Shown here: positions 8,657-17,393 of the stretch, in pieces
How the letters are laid out: every line of letters begins with the position of its first letter
Position numbering within the stretch: position 1 is the first letter of the stretch
Source of the DNA: Aeromicrobium sp. Root344
Lineage (GTDB): Bacteria > Actinomycetota > Actinomycetes > Propionibacteriales > Nocardioidaceae
DNA: 64,000 bases
Reading direction: 5' to 3'
Assembly (NCBI RefSeq): GCF_001425755.1
Contig: NZ_LMDH01000001.1
Coordinates: 1,496,060 to 1,560,059, forward strand
Made by a program: the position numbers and the translations under genes
The notes under the pieces: generated by a model
What the model saw: the letters and a program-made list of their open reading frames with translations, nothing else
The model's database searches: none
Told to the model about the DNA's origin: nothing

Positions 8657-9678
8657 TCGACGTCGTCGTCGCGGACCGGCGTACGCGCCGTACGCGCGCG
8701 GGCGCCGTCACCGGCGCACTGGCGCTCGTCGCGTTCGCGCTGTTCATCCTGACGATGATGGTCGGCAGCTACTACGTGCCGGCATGGGACGTCATCACCT
8801 CGGTGTTCCATCTGCGCAACGATCCGTCGGCCGACTTCATCGTGCGCGACCTGCGGTTGCCGATGGCGACGGCGGGACTCGCGGTCGGCTTCGCTCTGGG
8901 CGTCTCGGGCCTGTTGTTCCAGAAGCTGCTCGGCAATCCCTTGGCCTCGCCCGACTTCGTGGGCATCTCGTCCGGCGCCAGCATGTTCGCGGTGTCCGCG
9001 ATCATCCTGTTCGGCGCCGGCAGCACGATGATCTCGGCCTCGGCCCTCGCCGGCGCGCTGATCAGCGCGATCCTCATCTACCTGCTCGCGTGGCGGGACG
9101 GCATCTCGGGCTACCGGTTCATCCTGATCGGCATCGGCCTGTCGGAGTTCATGCTCTCGATCATCGGCTACATCGTGGCGCACGCCGAGCTGTACGAAGC
9201 GAGGCAGGCCATGACGTGGCTGGTCGGCACGATCGGCCAGGCCGGGTCGACCGAGCTGCGTACGCTTCTCGTCGCGCTGGTCGTCCTCGTGCCCGCCGCA
9301 CTCGTGCTGCAGCGACCCTTGCGGGTGCTCGAGCTCGGCGACGACACCGCCACGGCGCTCGGTGCTCGCGTCGAGCTCAGCAGGCTGGCCCTGATCGCGG
9401 TCTCGATCGTGCTGATCGGCTTCGCCACCGCGGTCGCCGGCCCCATCATGTTCGTCGCGCTCATCGCCGGACCCATCGCGCATCGCATCGTGGGGCACAG
9501 CGGCGGCGGCATCGTCGCGGCTGGTCTCGTCGGCTCCATCATCGTGCTGGGCGCCGACCTCGTCGCGCACCACCTCGTGCCGGTCGCCCTCCCGACCGGT
9601 GTCATCACGGGCATCATCGGTGCCCCCTACCTGATCTGGCTGCTCGCCACGGTCAACCGGGAAGGACGCGGCGGATGA
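8653..9678 (+). CDS. FecCD-family ABC permease for iron-siderophore uptake (second)
   Basis: 341-aa polytopic membrane protein paralogous to the preceding permease. It keeps RDLRLPMATAGLAVGFALG, GNPLASPDFVGISSGAS and GPIMFVALIAGPIAHRI. Together the two make a FepD/FepG-type heterodimer. The start is the GTG overlapping the upstream TGA; the stop overlaps the ATPase ATG. A longer open frame that continues from inside this gene into the ATPase gene on the same strand is a frame shadow and not a fusion. Confidence 0.92.
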   Translation: MIDVVVADRRTRRTRAGAVTGALALVAFALFILTMMVGSYYVPAWDVITSVFHLRNDPSADFIVRDLRLPMATAGLAVGFALGVSGLLFQKLLGNPLASPDFVGISSGASMFAVSAIILFGAGSTMISASALAGALISAILIYLLAWRDGISGYRFILIGIGLSEFMLSIIGYIVAHAELYEARQAMTWLVGTIGQAGSTELRTLLVALVVLVPAALVLQRPLRVLELGDDTATALGARVELSRLALIAVSIVLIGFATAVAGPIMFVALIAGPIAHRIVGHSGGGIVAAGLVGSIIVLGADLVAHHLVPVALPTGVITGIIGAPYLIWLLATVNREGRGG

Positions 9679-10493
9679 TCCACGACCTGCGTGCCACGAA
9701 CCTCACCCTCGGATATGCCGAGACCGACATCGTGCGGGACCTCGACGTCGTGATCCCCGACGGGCGGATCACGGTGATCGTCGGCGCCAACGCGTGCGGC
9801 AAGTCGACGCTGCTGCGCGGCCTGGCCCGGCTGCTGAGACCTCGCGGAGGCGACGTGCTGCTCGACGGCACCTCGGTGCAGGACCTCAGGAGCATCGACG
9901 TCGCCAAGGTGCTCGGCCTGCTGCCACAGTCGCCCGTCGCGCCCGACGGCATCACGGTCGCCGACCTCGTCGGTCGCGGCCGCTATCCGCACCAGAGCTG
10001 GTTCCGTCAGTGGAGCGCGGAGGACGAGCGCGCCGTCGCCGAGGCGCTCGAGGCCACTGGCACAGCCGACCTCGCCCACCGCAGCATCGCGGAGCTGTCG
10101 GGCGGTCAGCGCCAGCGGGTCTGGGTCGCCATGGCCCTCGCGCAGGACACCGACCTGCTCCTGCTCGACGAGCCGACGACGTTCCTCGACATCAACCACC
10201 AGGTCGAGCTGCTCGACCTGCTCACGGACCTCAACCGCGAGTCGGGCAAGACGATCGTCATCGTGCTGCACGACCTCAACCTGGCCTGCCGCTACGCCGA
10301 CCACATCATCGCGATGAAGCAGGGGGCGATCCTCGCCGAGGGCTCGCCGGTCGACGTGATCGACGCAGCGGTCGTCACCGAGGTGTTCGGGCTGGAGTGC
10401 GAAGTCGTGCCCGACCCGGTCAGCGGCACGCCGATGATCGTGCCCCGCGGCCGCCACCATGCGGCGCGGCGGCGGGTCACCGCGGCCTCCTAG
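9675..10493 (+). CDS. Iron-siderophore ABC transporter ATP-binding protein (FepC-like)
   Basis: 272-aa ATPase that powers ferric-siderophore import. Walker A is GANACGKSTLLRGL, with an uncommon Cys in the loop. The Q-loop is in LLPQSPVAPDG, the signature is LSGGQRQRVW, Walker B is LLLLDEPTTFLD and the switch His is in IVLHDLN. ATG 9675 overlaps the second permease stop as ATGA, so all four genes form one iron-uptake operon. The stop codon shares its CTAG with the stop of the convergent hydrolase gene. Confidence 0.93.
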   Translation: MIHDLRATNLTLGYAETDIVRDLDVVIPDGRITVIVGANACGKSTLLRGLARLLRPRGGDVLLDGTSVQDLRSIDVAKVLGLLPQSPVAPDGITVADLVGRGRYPHQSWFRQWSAEDERAVAEALEATGTADLAHRSIAELSGGQRQRVWVAMALAQDTDLLLLDEPTTFLDINHQVELLDLLTDLNRESGKTIVIVLHDLNLACRYADHIIAMKQGAILAEGSPVDVIDAAVVTEVFGLECEVVPDPVSGTPMIVPRGRHHAARRRVTAAS

Positions 10494-11227
10494 GCGAGAG
10501 CTTGGTCGACCGCGTCGGCGTACGAGCCGTGCCACGCGTCGCCGTGCCCGGGCAGCAGGACATCTCCGCTGAGCGACCCGAGCCGTCGAAGGGATCGACG
10601 GTTCTCGGCGGGGTCGTGGTGGAACATCCCGGCCAGCACCTGCGGTCCGGTACGTCCGACGGTGGCGTGCCCCGTGACCAGGGCGTCGCCGGTGAGCAAC
10701 ACGCCGGCGGCAGGCACGTGGTAGCAGGTGTGGCCGCTGGTGTGCCCCGGCGTCACGATCGGCACCGGCCGGCCCGGCACGTCGAGCGGACCGCCGGCGT
10801 ACGCCGTGGCCTGCGGGACCCCGGCCTTGGTCATGCCGCCGGCCGCCACGACGTGCAGCGACCAGGCCAGCACGCGCGGGCGCCACGAGGCGGCGGCGAC
10901 CTGCAGGGGCGTCGCCTGCTCGAGGAACTCCCGCCGGGCATGCCGCGCCTCGGTCGCAGAGGTCAGCACCGGTACGTTGCGACCGTCGAGCAGCTTGGGC
11001 AGCGAGCCGATGTGGTCGACGTGCGCATGCGTGACGAGAACGGCGGCGAGCTGGTCGAGCGTACGGCCGATCTGCTCGATCGACGACAGCACCGCGTCGA
11101 GGTCGCCCGGATAGCCGCCGTCGACGAGCGTGAACGCGTCGCCGTCGGTGATCAGCGTCCAGTTGACGGCCTTGCCCTGCACGAAGTGGACGCCGTCGGC
11201 GACCTCGGTGACGGTGGGGTTGCTCAC
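10490..11227 (-). CDS. MBL-fold metallo-hydrolase
   Basis: 245-aa metallo-beta-lactamase-fold enzyme. The zinc-binding motif is THAHVDH (HxHxDH), followed by the His of TPGHTSGH, the Asp of LLTGDALV and a late His in LLPGHGDAW. These are the residues expected for a dinuclear Zn hydrolase of the glyoxalase II/thioesterase type. The GTG start overlaps the stop of the upstream amino-acid permease (GTGA), so it is the last gene of a minus-strand operon. The fold is sure; the substrate is not determinable. Confidence 0.88.
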   Translation of the reverse strand: MSNPTVTEVADGVHFVQGKAVNWTLITDGDAFTLVDGGYPGDLDAVLSSIEQIGRTLDQLAAVLVTHAHVDHIGSLPKLLDGRNVPVLTSATEARHARREFLEQATPLQVAAASWRPRVLAWSLHVVAAGGMTKAGVPQATAYAGGPLDVPGRPVPIVTPGHTSGHTCYHVPAAGVLLTGDALVTGHATVGRTGPQVLAGMFHHDPAENRRSLRRLGSLSGDVLLPGHGDAWHGSYADAVDQALA

Positions 11228-12714
11228 TCGACGGAGGGTACTGCGTTCCCCTCGGCCGGCGCTTGCTTGAGGCCGCGACCCAGGCGCGAGCTCCGGTAGC
11301 CGTACGCGAAGTAGAGGACGAACCCGATCGCGAGCCACACCAGGAACCGGACCCACGTCTCGATCGACAGGTTCACCATCAGCCAGACACAGGCGAGGAT
11401 CGACAGCGCCGGGATCCACGGGACCGCCGGCACGCGGAAGGGGCGATGCAGGTCGCCACGGGTCCGGCGCAGGATGACGACACCGGCCGACACGAGCACG
11501 AACGCGAACAGCGTCCCGATGCTCACGAGCTTGGACAGCTCCGACAGCGGCACGACGCCGGCGAGGACGGCGACGAACACCCCGGTCAGGATCGTGATGC
11601 GGTACGGCGTGCCGAACCGCGGGTGGACCTTCGCCAGCCCGATCGGCAGCAGGCCGTCGCGCGACATCGCGAACAGCACCCGCGCCTGCCCGAGCATCAG
11701 GACCAGGACGACGGTCGTGAGCCCGGCCACCGCGCCGGTCGAGATGATCTTGGACGCCCACCCCGCACCGTTGGCGTCGAACGCCTCGGCCAGCGGCGCC
11801 GCGGTGTTCATCCGGTCGTCGCTGTACTTCAGCATCCCGGTGACCACGAACGACACCGCGACGTACAGCGCGGTGCAGATCGCGAGCGAGCCGAGGATGC
11901 CACGGGGGACGTCGCGCTGCGGGTTCTTGGTCTCCTCCGCCGACGTCGCCACGATGTCGAAGCCGATGTAGGCGAAGAACACGACCGAGGCCGCGGCGAC
12001 GATGCCGTACGCGCCGAACGCCGTCGGGTCGACACCGAAGATGCCCTGCAGCAGTGTCTGGTCGGCGCCCTTGCCGCCGGGAGCGGGCTCGGAGTCCGGG
12101 ACGAACGGCTTGTAGTTGGACCATTTGATGAAGAACAGCCCGGCGATCACGACGAAGGACACGACGGCGACCTTGATGATCACCAGCACGCCGGTGAACC
12201 GGCCGGAGAGCTTGGTGCCGAGCACACCGATCACGGTCAGCCCCAGCACGATCGCGATGGCGCCGAGGTCCGGCTTCGCCGAGTCGCCGGCGAGCCAGGT
12301 CGGCAGGTCGAACAGGTCCTGGAGGTATGCCGACCAGCCCCGGGCCACCACCGCCGCACCCAGGGCGAGCTCGAGCACGAGGTCCCAGCCGATGATCCAG
12401 GCGATGAGCTCACCCAGCGTCGCGTACGAGAAGGTGTACGCACTGCCGGCCACCGGCACGGTCGAGGCGAACTCGGCGTAGCAGAGCCCGGCGAGCCCGC
12501 AGGCGATCCCGGCGACGATGAACGAGATGACGATCGCCGGCCCGGCGTTGAGGTGTGCCTGCTGGCCGGTGAGCACGAAGATGCCCGTGCCGATCACCAC
12601 GCCGACGCCGAAGAACGTCAGGTCCCACGCCGAGAGCTCCTTGCGGAGGGTGTGCTCGGGCTCGTCGGTCTCCTCGATCGAGCGTTCCACGGACTTCGTA
12701 CGGAAGAGATCCAT
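11224..12714 (-). CDS. APC-family amino acid permease
   Basis: 496-aa membrane transporter with about 12-14 hydrophobic segments. The APC signature in TM1 reads FFGVGVVIGTGIFVLTG, and TM2-3 carry AGLCYAEFASTVPVAGSAY. This pattern fits the cationic amino-acid transporter/YfnA branch, importing amino acids by proton symport. An in-frame TTG at 12750 and ATG at 12723 exist, but ATG 12714 has CAGAGG nine bases upstream and starts at MDLFRTKS, a normal N-terminus for the branch. It is followed by the MBL hydrolase with a 4-bp overlap. Confidence 0.9.
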   Translation of the reverse strand: MDLFRTKSVERSIEETDEPEHTLRKELSAWDLTFFGVGVVIGTGIFVLTGQQAHLNAGPAIVISFIVAGIACGLAGLCYAEFASTVPVAGSAYTFSYATLGELIAWIIGWDLVLELALGAAVVARGWSAYLQDLFDLPTWLAGDSAKPDLGAIAIVLGLTVIGVLGTKLSGRFTGVLVIIKVAVVSFVVIAGLFFIKWSNYKPFVPDSEPAPGGKGADQTLLQGIFGVDPTAFGAYGIVAAASVVFFAYIGFDIVATSAEETKNPQRDVPRGILGSLAICTALYVAVSFVVTGMLKYSDDRMNTAAPLAEAFDANGAGWASKIISTGAVAGLTTVVLVLMLGQARVLFAMSRDGLLPIGLAKVHPRFGTPYRITILTGVFVAVLAGVVPLSELSKLVSIGTLFAFVLVSAGVVILRRTRGDLHRPFRVPAVPWIPALSILACVWLMVNLSIETWVRFLVWLAIGFVLYFAYGYRSSRLGRGLKQAPAEGNAVPSVE

Positions 12715-12765
12715 GGCCACCATCCTCTGATCGGGGCTGGGAGCCCGCAACCGCTGGCGGCGGCC

Positions 12766-13590
12766 TCAGCGCGTACGGACGTAGCGCGCCCACGCGAAGC
12801 AGAACAGCCCGAATGCCGCCAGGCCGAGCGCGACGAGACTCAGCAGATAGGGTCCGAACGGCTGGTCGCGCACGGTCTTGAGGGCGTCGTCGAGCCCGCC
12901 CGCCTTGTCGGCGTCGTAGGAGAGCGCGGCCCAGGCGAACAACACCCCGACGATGCCGATCGCCGCGCCCTTGCCGACGTACCCGCTGCGGCCCAACAGC
13001 CGGATCGTCGAGCCCGAGGCTCCGCTGGTGGCGCCGGCCTCCAGGTCGTGGGTGAAGTTGTCGGTGACCCCGCGGTGCACGTGCCGAGCCGCGACCACCA
13101 GGATCCCGATCCCGATCGCGGCGACGAGGACCCGGCCCGCAGGGGCCGAGAGCAGGTCCGCCGTGAGCCCCTCCCCTTTCTGGTCCTGGCTCTTGCCCCC
13201 GGAACCGGAGCCCGATGCGGTGCGGGCGGCCGAGAACCCGATCGCGGCGTAGACGACTGCCCGGCCGACTGCGGCGAGGCGCTTCATGGTGCGGCTCTTG
13301 TCGTCGGACTCCGAGCGATGCCCCCAGAGCGCGGTCATGACCTGCCAGATGGTCAGTGCCAGCAGTCCGGCGGCGACGATCCAGAGCAGGACCTCGCCGA
13401 AAGGCTCCTTGGCGACAGCTTGCAGGGCGCCCTGGCTGTCAGCCTTGCCGCCGTGGCCCCAGGCGATCTGCAGTGCGAGCCACGCGATCAGCAGGTGCAC
13501 CAGGCCGAACGCTGCGAGCCCGACCCGTGCGGCCGTGCGCATCGTGTCGCTGTGTCGTGCCTGCTCACCCTTGGCCTGGACGTCTCCCAT
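12766..13590 (-). CDS. DUF1206 membrane protein with three internal repeats
   Basis: 274-aa integral membrane protein with three repeats of roughly 80 residues, each with two hydrophobic helices. Repeats begin at AARVGLAAFGLVHLL, AAVGRAVVYAAIGFSA and GYVGKGAAIGIVGVL. This is the DUF1206 architecture found widely in actinobacteria; its function is unknown. ATG 13590 is preceded by GGGAGAGGGAG. A longer upstream frame running back into the epimerase gene is rejected. The gene lies 51 bp before the amino-acid permease and 28 bp after the epimerase fusion, and is probably cotranscribed. Confidence 0.88.
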   Translation of the reverse strand: MGDVQAKGEQARHSDTMRTAARVGLAAFGLVHLLIAWLALQIAWGHGGKADSQGALQAVAKEPFGEVLLWIVAAGLLALTIWQVMTALWGHRSESDDKSRTMKRLAAVGRAVVYAAIGFSAARTASGSGSGGKSQDQKGEGLTADLLSAPAGRVLVAAIGIGILVVAARHVHRGVTDNFTHDLEAGATSGASGSTIRLLGRSGYVGKGAAIGIVGVLFAWAALSYDADKAGGLDDALKTVRDQPFGPYLLSLVALGLAAFGLFCFAWARYVRTR

Positions 13591-13618
13591 GTCGCTCCCT
13601 CTCCCCCAAGGGATCGTC

Positions 13619-15127
13619 TCAGGAGTCGCGGGGTTCCGCCTGTCGAGCGACTCCGCCCTGCTCGAGCGCCTCGGCCGCCTTGGCGATGTTCTTCTGCATC
13701 GAGCCGAAGATGATGCCGTGGAACGGACAGATCGACCACCAGTAGAGGTGCCCGAGCAGCCCCTTGGGATGGAACAGCGCACGATGGTGGAACGTCGTCG
13801 TGCCCCCCTCGGTGGAGCCGACCTGCAGCTCGAGCCAGGCCAGTCCCGGCAGCTTCATCTCGGCGCGCAGACGCAGGAACGTACGGTCGTCGGTCTCCTC
13901 GACGCGCCAGAAGTCGAGGGCGTCGCCGACCACGAGGTCCCGGTCGTTGCGCCGGCCGCGCCGGAGCCCGGGGCCGCCGACCACGCGGTCGAGCAGCCCG
14001 CGCACCCACCAGGCCAGCGCCCACGAGTACCACCCGTTGCGGCCACCGATGCCCTCGATGATCGTCCACAGGTGCTCCGGGCTGGCGTGCACCTCACGCG
14101 TCCGTTCGTCGGTGTAGAGCGAGCCACCGGCCCAGTCGGGGTCGGTCGGCAGACCCTCGGCGGGTGCTCCGGCGGTCGACGCGGAGGACCAGCGGGTCGG
14201 CACGTCGAGGTCCTGGATCTTGGTGAGGGCGAGCTGCACCGACCGGTCGAAGCCGATCAGCCCCTCAGGTGGGTCAGGCACGTACGTCTTGAGGTCGGTC
14301 TCCGCCGCGACCACGGTGTTGCGGAGCGACTCGACGAGTGGCCGGGCGAGGCTCGCCGGAACCGGGGTGATGAGCCCGACCCAGTGGCTCGACAGTCCCG
14401 GCGACAGCACCGGCACCGGAAGCACCCGGCGCTTCGGCAGGCCGGCCACCGCGGCGTAGCGCTGCATCATGTCGAAGTACGTCAGCACGTCCGGTCCCCC
14501 GATGTCGAAGCGCCGGTTGACGTCGGGCGGCAACGACGCGCATGCCACGAGGTAGCGCAGGACGTCACGGATCGCGATGGGCTGGATGCGGGTGTGCACC
14601 CACTTCGGCGTGACCATGACCGGGAGGCGCTCGGTCAGGTAGCGCAGCATCTCGAACGATGCGGAGCCCGAGCCGATGATGACGCCGGCCTGCAGGACCG
14701 CGGTCGGCACGCCCGAGCGCAGCAGGATCTCGCCGACCTCCTCGCGGGAGCGGAGGTGCTCCGACAGCTCCTCGCCCTCCGGCGACATGCCGCCGAGATA
14801 GACGATGCGGCGTACGCCGGCAGTCCTGGCCGCCGCGGCGAACGTCTCGGCGATTCCGCGCTCGGTCTCGGCGAAGTCGCTGCCGCTGCCGATCGAGTGC
14901 AGCAGGAAGTAGGCGACGTCGATGCCGTCGAGCGCCGCCGCGACCTGGTCGGCATCGGTCGCGTCGGCCTTGGCGATCTCGACGTCGTCGGCCCAGTCGT
15001 GGGCCCGCGCCTTGCGCTCGTCACGGACCATGACGCGTACGGCGTGCCCGGCATCGACGAGCTGCGGGACGAGGCGACCACCGACGTAGCCGATCGCTCC
15101 GGTGACGAGGCTGCGGGTGGCGGGCAT
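13619..15127 (-). CDS. NAD(P)-binding epimerase-like protein with C-terminal DUF2867 domain
   Basis: 502-aa two-domain protein. The N-terminal half is an atypical SDR/NmrA-like Rossmann fold (TGAIGYVGGRLVPQLVDAG at about 9, GIDVAYFLLHSIGSG, YLGGMSPEG). The C-terminal half (about 330-490) matches DUF2867, with YSWALAWWVRGLLDRVVGGPGL and LAWLELQVGS. Such fusions are often labelled NAD-dependent epimerase or NADH-binding; the reaction is unknown. ATG 15127 is preceded by AAGACT and six bases, which could be a leaderless promoter. The gene heads a minus-strand run toward DUF1206. Confidence 0.85.
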   Translation of the reverse strand: MPATRSLVTGAIGYVGGRLVPQLVDAGHAVRVMVRDERKARAHDWADDVEIAKADATDADQVAAALDGIDVAYFLLHSIGSGSDFAETERGIAETFAAAARTAGVRRIVYLGGMSPEGEELSEHLRSREEVGEILLRSGVPTAVLQAGVIIGSGSASFEMLRYLTERLPVMVTPKWVHTRIQPIAIRDVLRYLVACASLPPDVNRRFDIGGPDVLTYFDMMQRYAAVAGLPKRRVLPVPVLSPGLSSHWVGLITPVPASLARPLVESLRNTVVAAETDLKTYVPDPPEGLIGFDRSVQLALTKIQDLDVPTRWSSASTAGAPAEGLPTDPDWAGGSLYTDERTREVHASPEHLWTIIEGIGGRNGWYSWALAWWVRGLLDRVVGGPGLRRGRRNDRDLVVGDALDFWRVEETDDRTFLRLRAEMKLPGLAWLELQVGSTEGGTTTFHHRALFHPKGLLGHLYWWSICPFHGIIFGSMQKNIAKAAEALEQGGVARQAEPRDS

Positions 15128-15172
15128 CCCACCAGTCTTCGGGCTGCGGCACGATGCCGCATGCCGAAACGG

Positions 15173-15493
15173 CTAGGCGAGGTGGTGCACGCCGGCGTCC
15201 TCGTACGCGAACCGGTTGGGGAACGCGTGTGGCGTCAGCGGACGGCCGGTCGGCATCGCGTCGCCCGGGCTGTCCGGAGTCGCGGGGCACGGTCGCTCGT
15301 ACCAGTCGTTGCGGCGCACGAGCCGGTCGTCCACGACGGTGCCCAGGTAGTGGCCGTCGCGGTCGACGGCATCGTGGTCGTCCCAGGGGAACCAGCCGAT
15401 CCAGTGACCGTGCAGGTCGAAGACGTAGGGGTCGGTCCAGGTTCGCCTGAACGCGATGGGTTCACCGTCCATGTCGAACAGGTAGACGCTCAT
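15173..15493 (-). CDS. Small repeat protein, possibly beta-flower-like
   Basis: 106-aa soluble acidic protein of unknown function. It contains three short tandem units with the pattern [LV]-[FD]-D-x-[DH]-G-x-x-[IL]-[AG]: LFDMDGEPIAF, VFDLHGHWIGW and AVDRDGHYLGT. The repeat resembles the short strand-turn repeats of small all-beta '4-fold beta flower' proteins; that assignment is a guess from pattern. ATG 15493 has AGAGGTTCC-like purines upstream only weakly. It is the first gene of the minus-strand run and faces the divergent glutamate-synthase-like gene across a 181-bp spacer. Confidence 0.65.
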   Translation of the reverse strand: MSVYLFDMDGEPIAFRRTWTDPYVFDLHGHWIGWFPWDDHDAVDRDGHYLGTVVDDRLVRRNDWYERPCPATPDSPGDAMPTGRPLTPHAFPNRFAYEDAGVHHLA

Positions 15494-15584
15494 CCGAGAG
15501 GTTCCTTCCAGCGCTTCCCTTCGACCGTACGACTGCGCGCCTGCGATTGCGGGCATTTGTTGCGTGCCAAGCAAAAATGACTCA

Positions 15585-15600
15585 AAAGGACTAGTCCTTT
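15585..15600. promoter_or_regulatory. Perfect 16-bp palindrome in a divergent promoter region
   Basis: AAAGGACTAGTCCTTT is perfectly self-complementary with no loop, so it looks like a dimeric-repressor operator rather than a terminator. It lies 75 bp before the FMN protein start and about 90 bp before the divergent small-protein start. It includes the rare CTAG. The regulator is not identified. Confidence 0.5.
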
Positions 15601-15674
15601 GCGGACGCCGAGATCGCGGGCTCGGACGGCGCGGCCAGATGGACAAGCCTTGGGCCTCGGAGTAGGACTTGGAC

Positions 15675-17273
15675 ATGAAGCTCAGCCGTGTCATCGGTGG
15701 GGTCGGCGTCGCTCTCGGTGCCGTCGCAGTGCGCGACCTGACGCAGAAGCGGCACGCCTTGCTGCGCAACTACCCGGTCATCGCGCATGCGCGCTACTGG
15801 CTCGAGACGATCGGACCGGAGCTGCGGCAGTACATCGTCACCGGCAACGACGAGGAGCGGCCGTTCAGTCGTGACCAGCGCTCGTGGATCTATGCGTCGT
15901 CGAAGCAGGAGAACAACTACTCCGGGTTCGGCACCGACAACGACATCGAGCACACCCCCGGCTACGCGATCATCAAGCACCGTACGTTCGCGGACTCCCT
16001 GCCCCACGACCACGCCGAGAAGGTCGGGCTGCCCAGCGCCAAGGTGCTCGGTGGGCCGCGTGGTCGCGCCAAGGCGTTCCGGCCGGACTCCCTGATCAAC
16101 GTCTCCGGCATGAGCTTCGGCTCGATGTCGGGCAACGCGATCCAGGCGCTCAACCGCGGCGCCAAGCTCGCCGGCAGCATGCACAACACCGGCGAGGGTG
16201 GTCTGTCGTCGCACCACCGCCAGGGCGGCGACATCGTGCTGCAGATCGGCACTGCGTACTTCGGGTGCCGCAACGAGGACGGCACGTTCTCGCTCGACAA
16301 GCTCAAGGCCGTCATCGAGTCGGCGCCGGTCCGGGCGGTCGAGATCAAGCTCTCGCAGGGCGCGAAACCGGGGCTCGGAGGCCTGCTGCCCGCCGCCAAG
16401 GTGACCCAGGAGATCAGCGAGATCCGCGGCATCCCGATGGGCCAGGACTGTGCGAGTCCCTCACGGCACACCGCATTCACGGACGTCGACAGCCTCCTCG
16501 ACTTCGTCGAGCTGATCGCCACCGAGACCGGGGTGCCGGTCGGCATCAAGAGCGCGGTCGGCGAGATGGAGTTCTGGCACGAGCTCACCCGGCTCATGGC
16601 GAAGCGGGATCGCGGCGTCGACTTCGTGACGATCGACGGTGGCGAGGGTGGCACCGGCGCCTCGCCGCCGATCTTCGCCGACTCCGTCGCCCTGCCGTTC
16701 CGGATGGGCTTCTCGCGGGTCTACGGCACGTTCGCCGACGCCGGCCTGACGGACGACGTGACGTTCATCGGCTCGGGCAAGCTGGGGCTGGTCGACAACG
16801 CCGTCGTCGCGTTCGCCCTCGGCGCCGACATGATGAACGTCGCCCGCGAGGCGATGATGTCGATCGGCTGCATCCAGTCGCAGAAGTGCCACACGGATCG
16901 TTGCCCCACGGGTGTCGCGACGCAGGACCCGTGGCTGTCCCACGGCCTCGACCCGACGTCCAAGGCAGAGCGCTGCGCGCAGTACATCCGTACGTTCCGC
17001 AAGGAGATCGTCAAGGTCTCCGAGTCGGTCGGCGTCGCGCACCCCAGCCTGATCACGGCAGACAACGTCGACATCATGTGCGGCGACTACGAGGCCCGGT
17101 CGCTGCGCACGGTCTACGGCTACCAGGAGGGCTGGGGCGAGCTGGGCAGCTCACTCGCTGCCGAGATCACCGAGCTGATGGCGCCGGGCGGCTCGCGGCC
17201 GGAGTCGCGGTCGATCGAGGAGGGCGAGGGCGAGAAGCCGCAGGGCCAGGACCTGACGACTGGGATCACCTGA
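15675..17273 (+). CDS. FMN-binding glutamate synthase family protein (GltB-like domain)
   Basis: 532-aa stand-alone glutamate-synthase-type flavoprotein. A short hydrophobic N-terminus (VIGGVGVALGAVAV) precedes the FMN/synthase domain. Visible are NVSGMSFGSMSGNAIQAL, EIKLSQGAKPGLGGLLPAAK and the substrate-loop IDGGEGGTGASPP. The Cys pattern GCIQSQKCHTDRCP (C-x5-C-x4-C) is the 3Fe-4S ligand motif of GltB. There is no glutaminase domain, so it is not a full glutamate synthase; such proteins are conserved but their reaction is unclear. ATG 15675 is chosen over the upstream TTG at 15669 because AGGA precedes it. Two GGAAATTCC palindromes follow the stop. Confidence 0.88.
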   Translation: MKLSRVIGGVGVALGAVAVRDLTQKRHALLRNYPVIAHARYWLETIGPELRQYIVTGNDEERPFSRDQRSWIYASSKQENNYSGFGTDNDIEHTPGYAIIKHRTFADSLPHDHAEKVGLPSAKVLGGPRGRAKAFRPDSLINVSGMSFGSMSGNAIQALNRGAKLAGSMHNTGEGGLSSHHRQGGDIVLQIGTAYFGCRNEDGTFSLDKLKAVIESAPVRAVEIKLSQGAKPGLGGLLPAAKVTQEISEIRGIPMGQDCASPSRHTAFTDVDSLLDFVELIATETGVPVGIKSAVGEMEFWHELTRLMAKRDRGVDFVTIDGGEGGTGASPPIFADSVALPFRMGFSRVYGTFADAGLTDDVTFIGSGKLGLVDNAVVAFALGADMMNVAREAMMSIGCIQSQKCHTDRCPTGVATQDPWLSHGLDPTSKAERCAQYIRTFRKEIVKVSESVGVAHPSLITADNVDIMCGDYEARSLRTVYGYQEGWGELGSSLAAEITELMAPGGSRPESRSIEEGEGEKPQGQDLTTGIT

Positions 17274-17280
17274 GCCGCCT

Positions 17281-17327
17281 GGGCGGTGGAAATTCCACGG
17301 TTTGGCTTGGGCGGTGGAAATTCCACG
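17281..17327. repeat. Two copies of GGGCGGTGGAAATTCCACG
   Basis: Two nearly identical 19-bp direct repeats, 28 bp apart start to start, each contain the dyad GTGGAA-a-TTCCAC (17286-17298 and 17314-17326). They lie between the glutamate-synthase-like gene and osmC. They may be repetitive extragenic palindromes, weak terminators or repressor sites. Confidence 0.75.
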
Positions 17328-17381
17328 CAAAGCGGTTTCATCAGGTGGAGAACTCACCGCCGAGGGTGGGCAGCGTCGAGA

Positions 17382-17387
17382 TAGCGT
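17382..17387 (+). promoter_or_regulatory. -10 element for a leaderless osmC transcript
   Basis: TAGCGT is followed by exactly six bases and then ATG 17394, with no Shine-Dalgarno. This is the layout expected when transcription starts at the A of the start codon. Confidence 0.55.
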
Positions 17388-17393
17388 CGCAGT

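Noticed and set aside
8784-10493. A single 569-residue frame suggesting a permease-ATPase fusion
   Set aside because: Only the part from ATG 9675 is protein-like; the upstream part is an out-of-frame reading of the second FecCD permease.
11263-13713. 816-codon plus-strand open frame opposite the amino-acid permease and DUF1206 genes
   Set aside because: No domain, biased composition (His, Gln, Arg, Asp); the minus-strand genes have clear motifs and ribosome-binding sites.
13286-15580. 764-codon plus-strand open frame opposite the epimerase fusion
   Set aside because: Shadow frame with no recognisable sequence; spans several real minus-strand genes.
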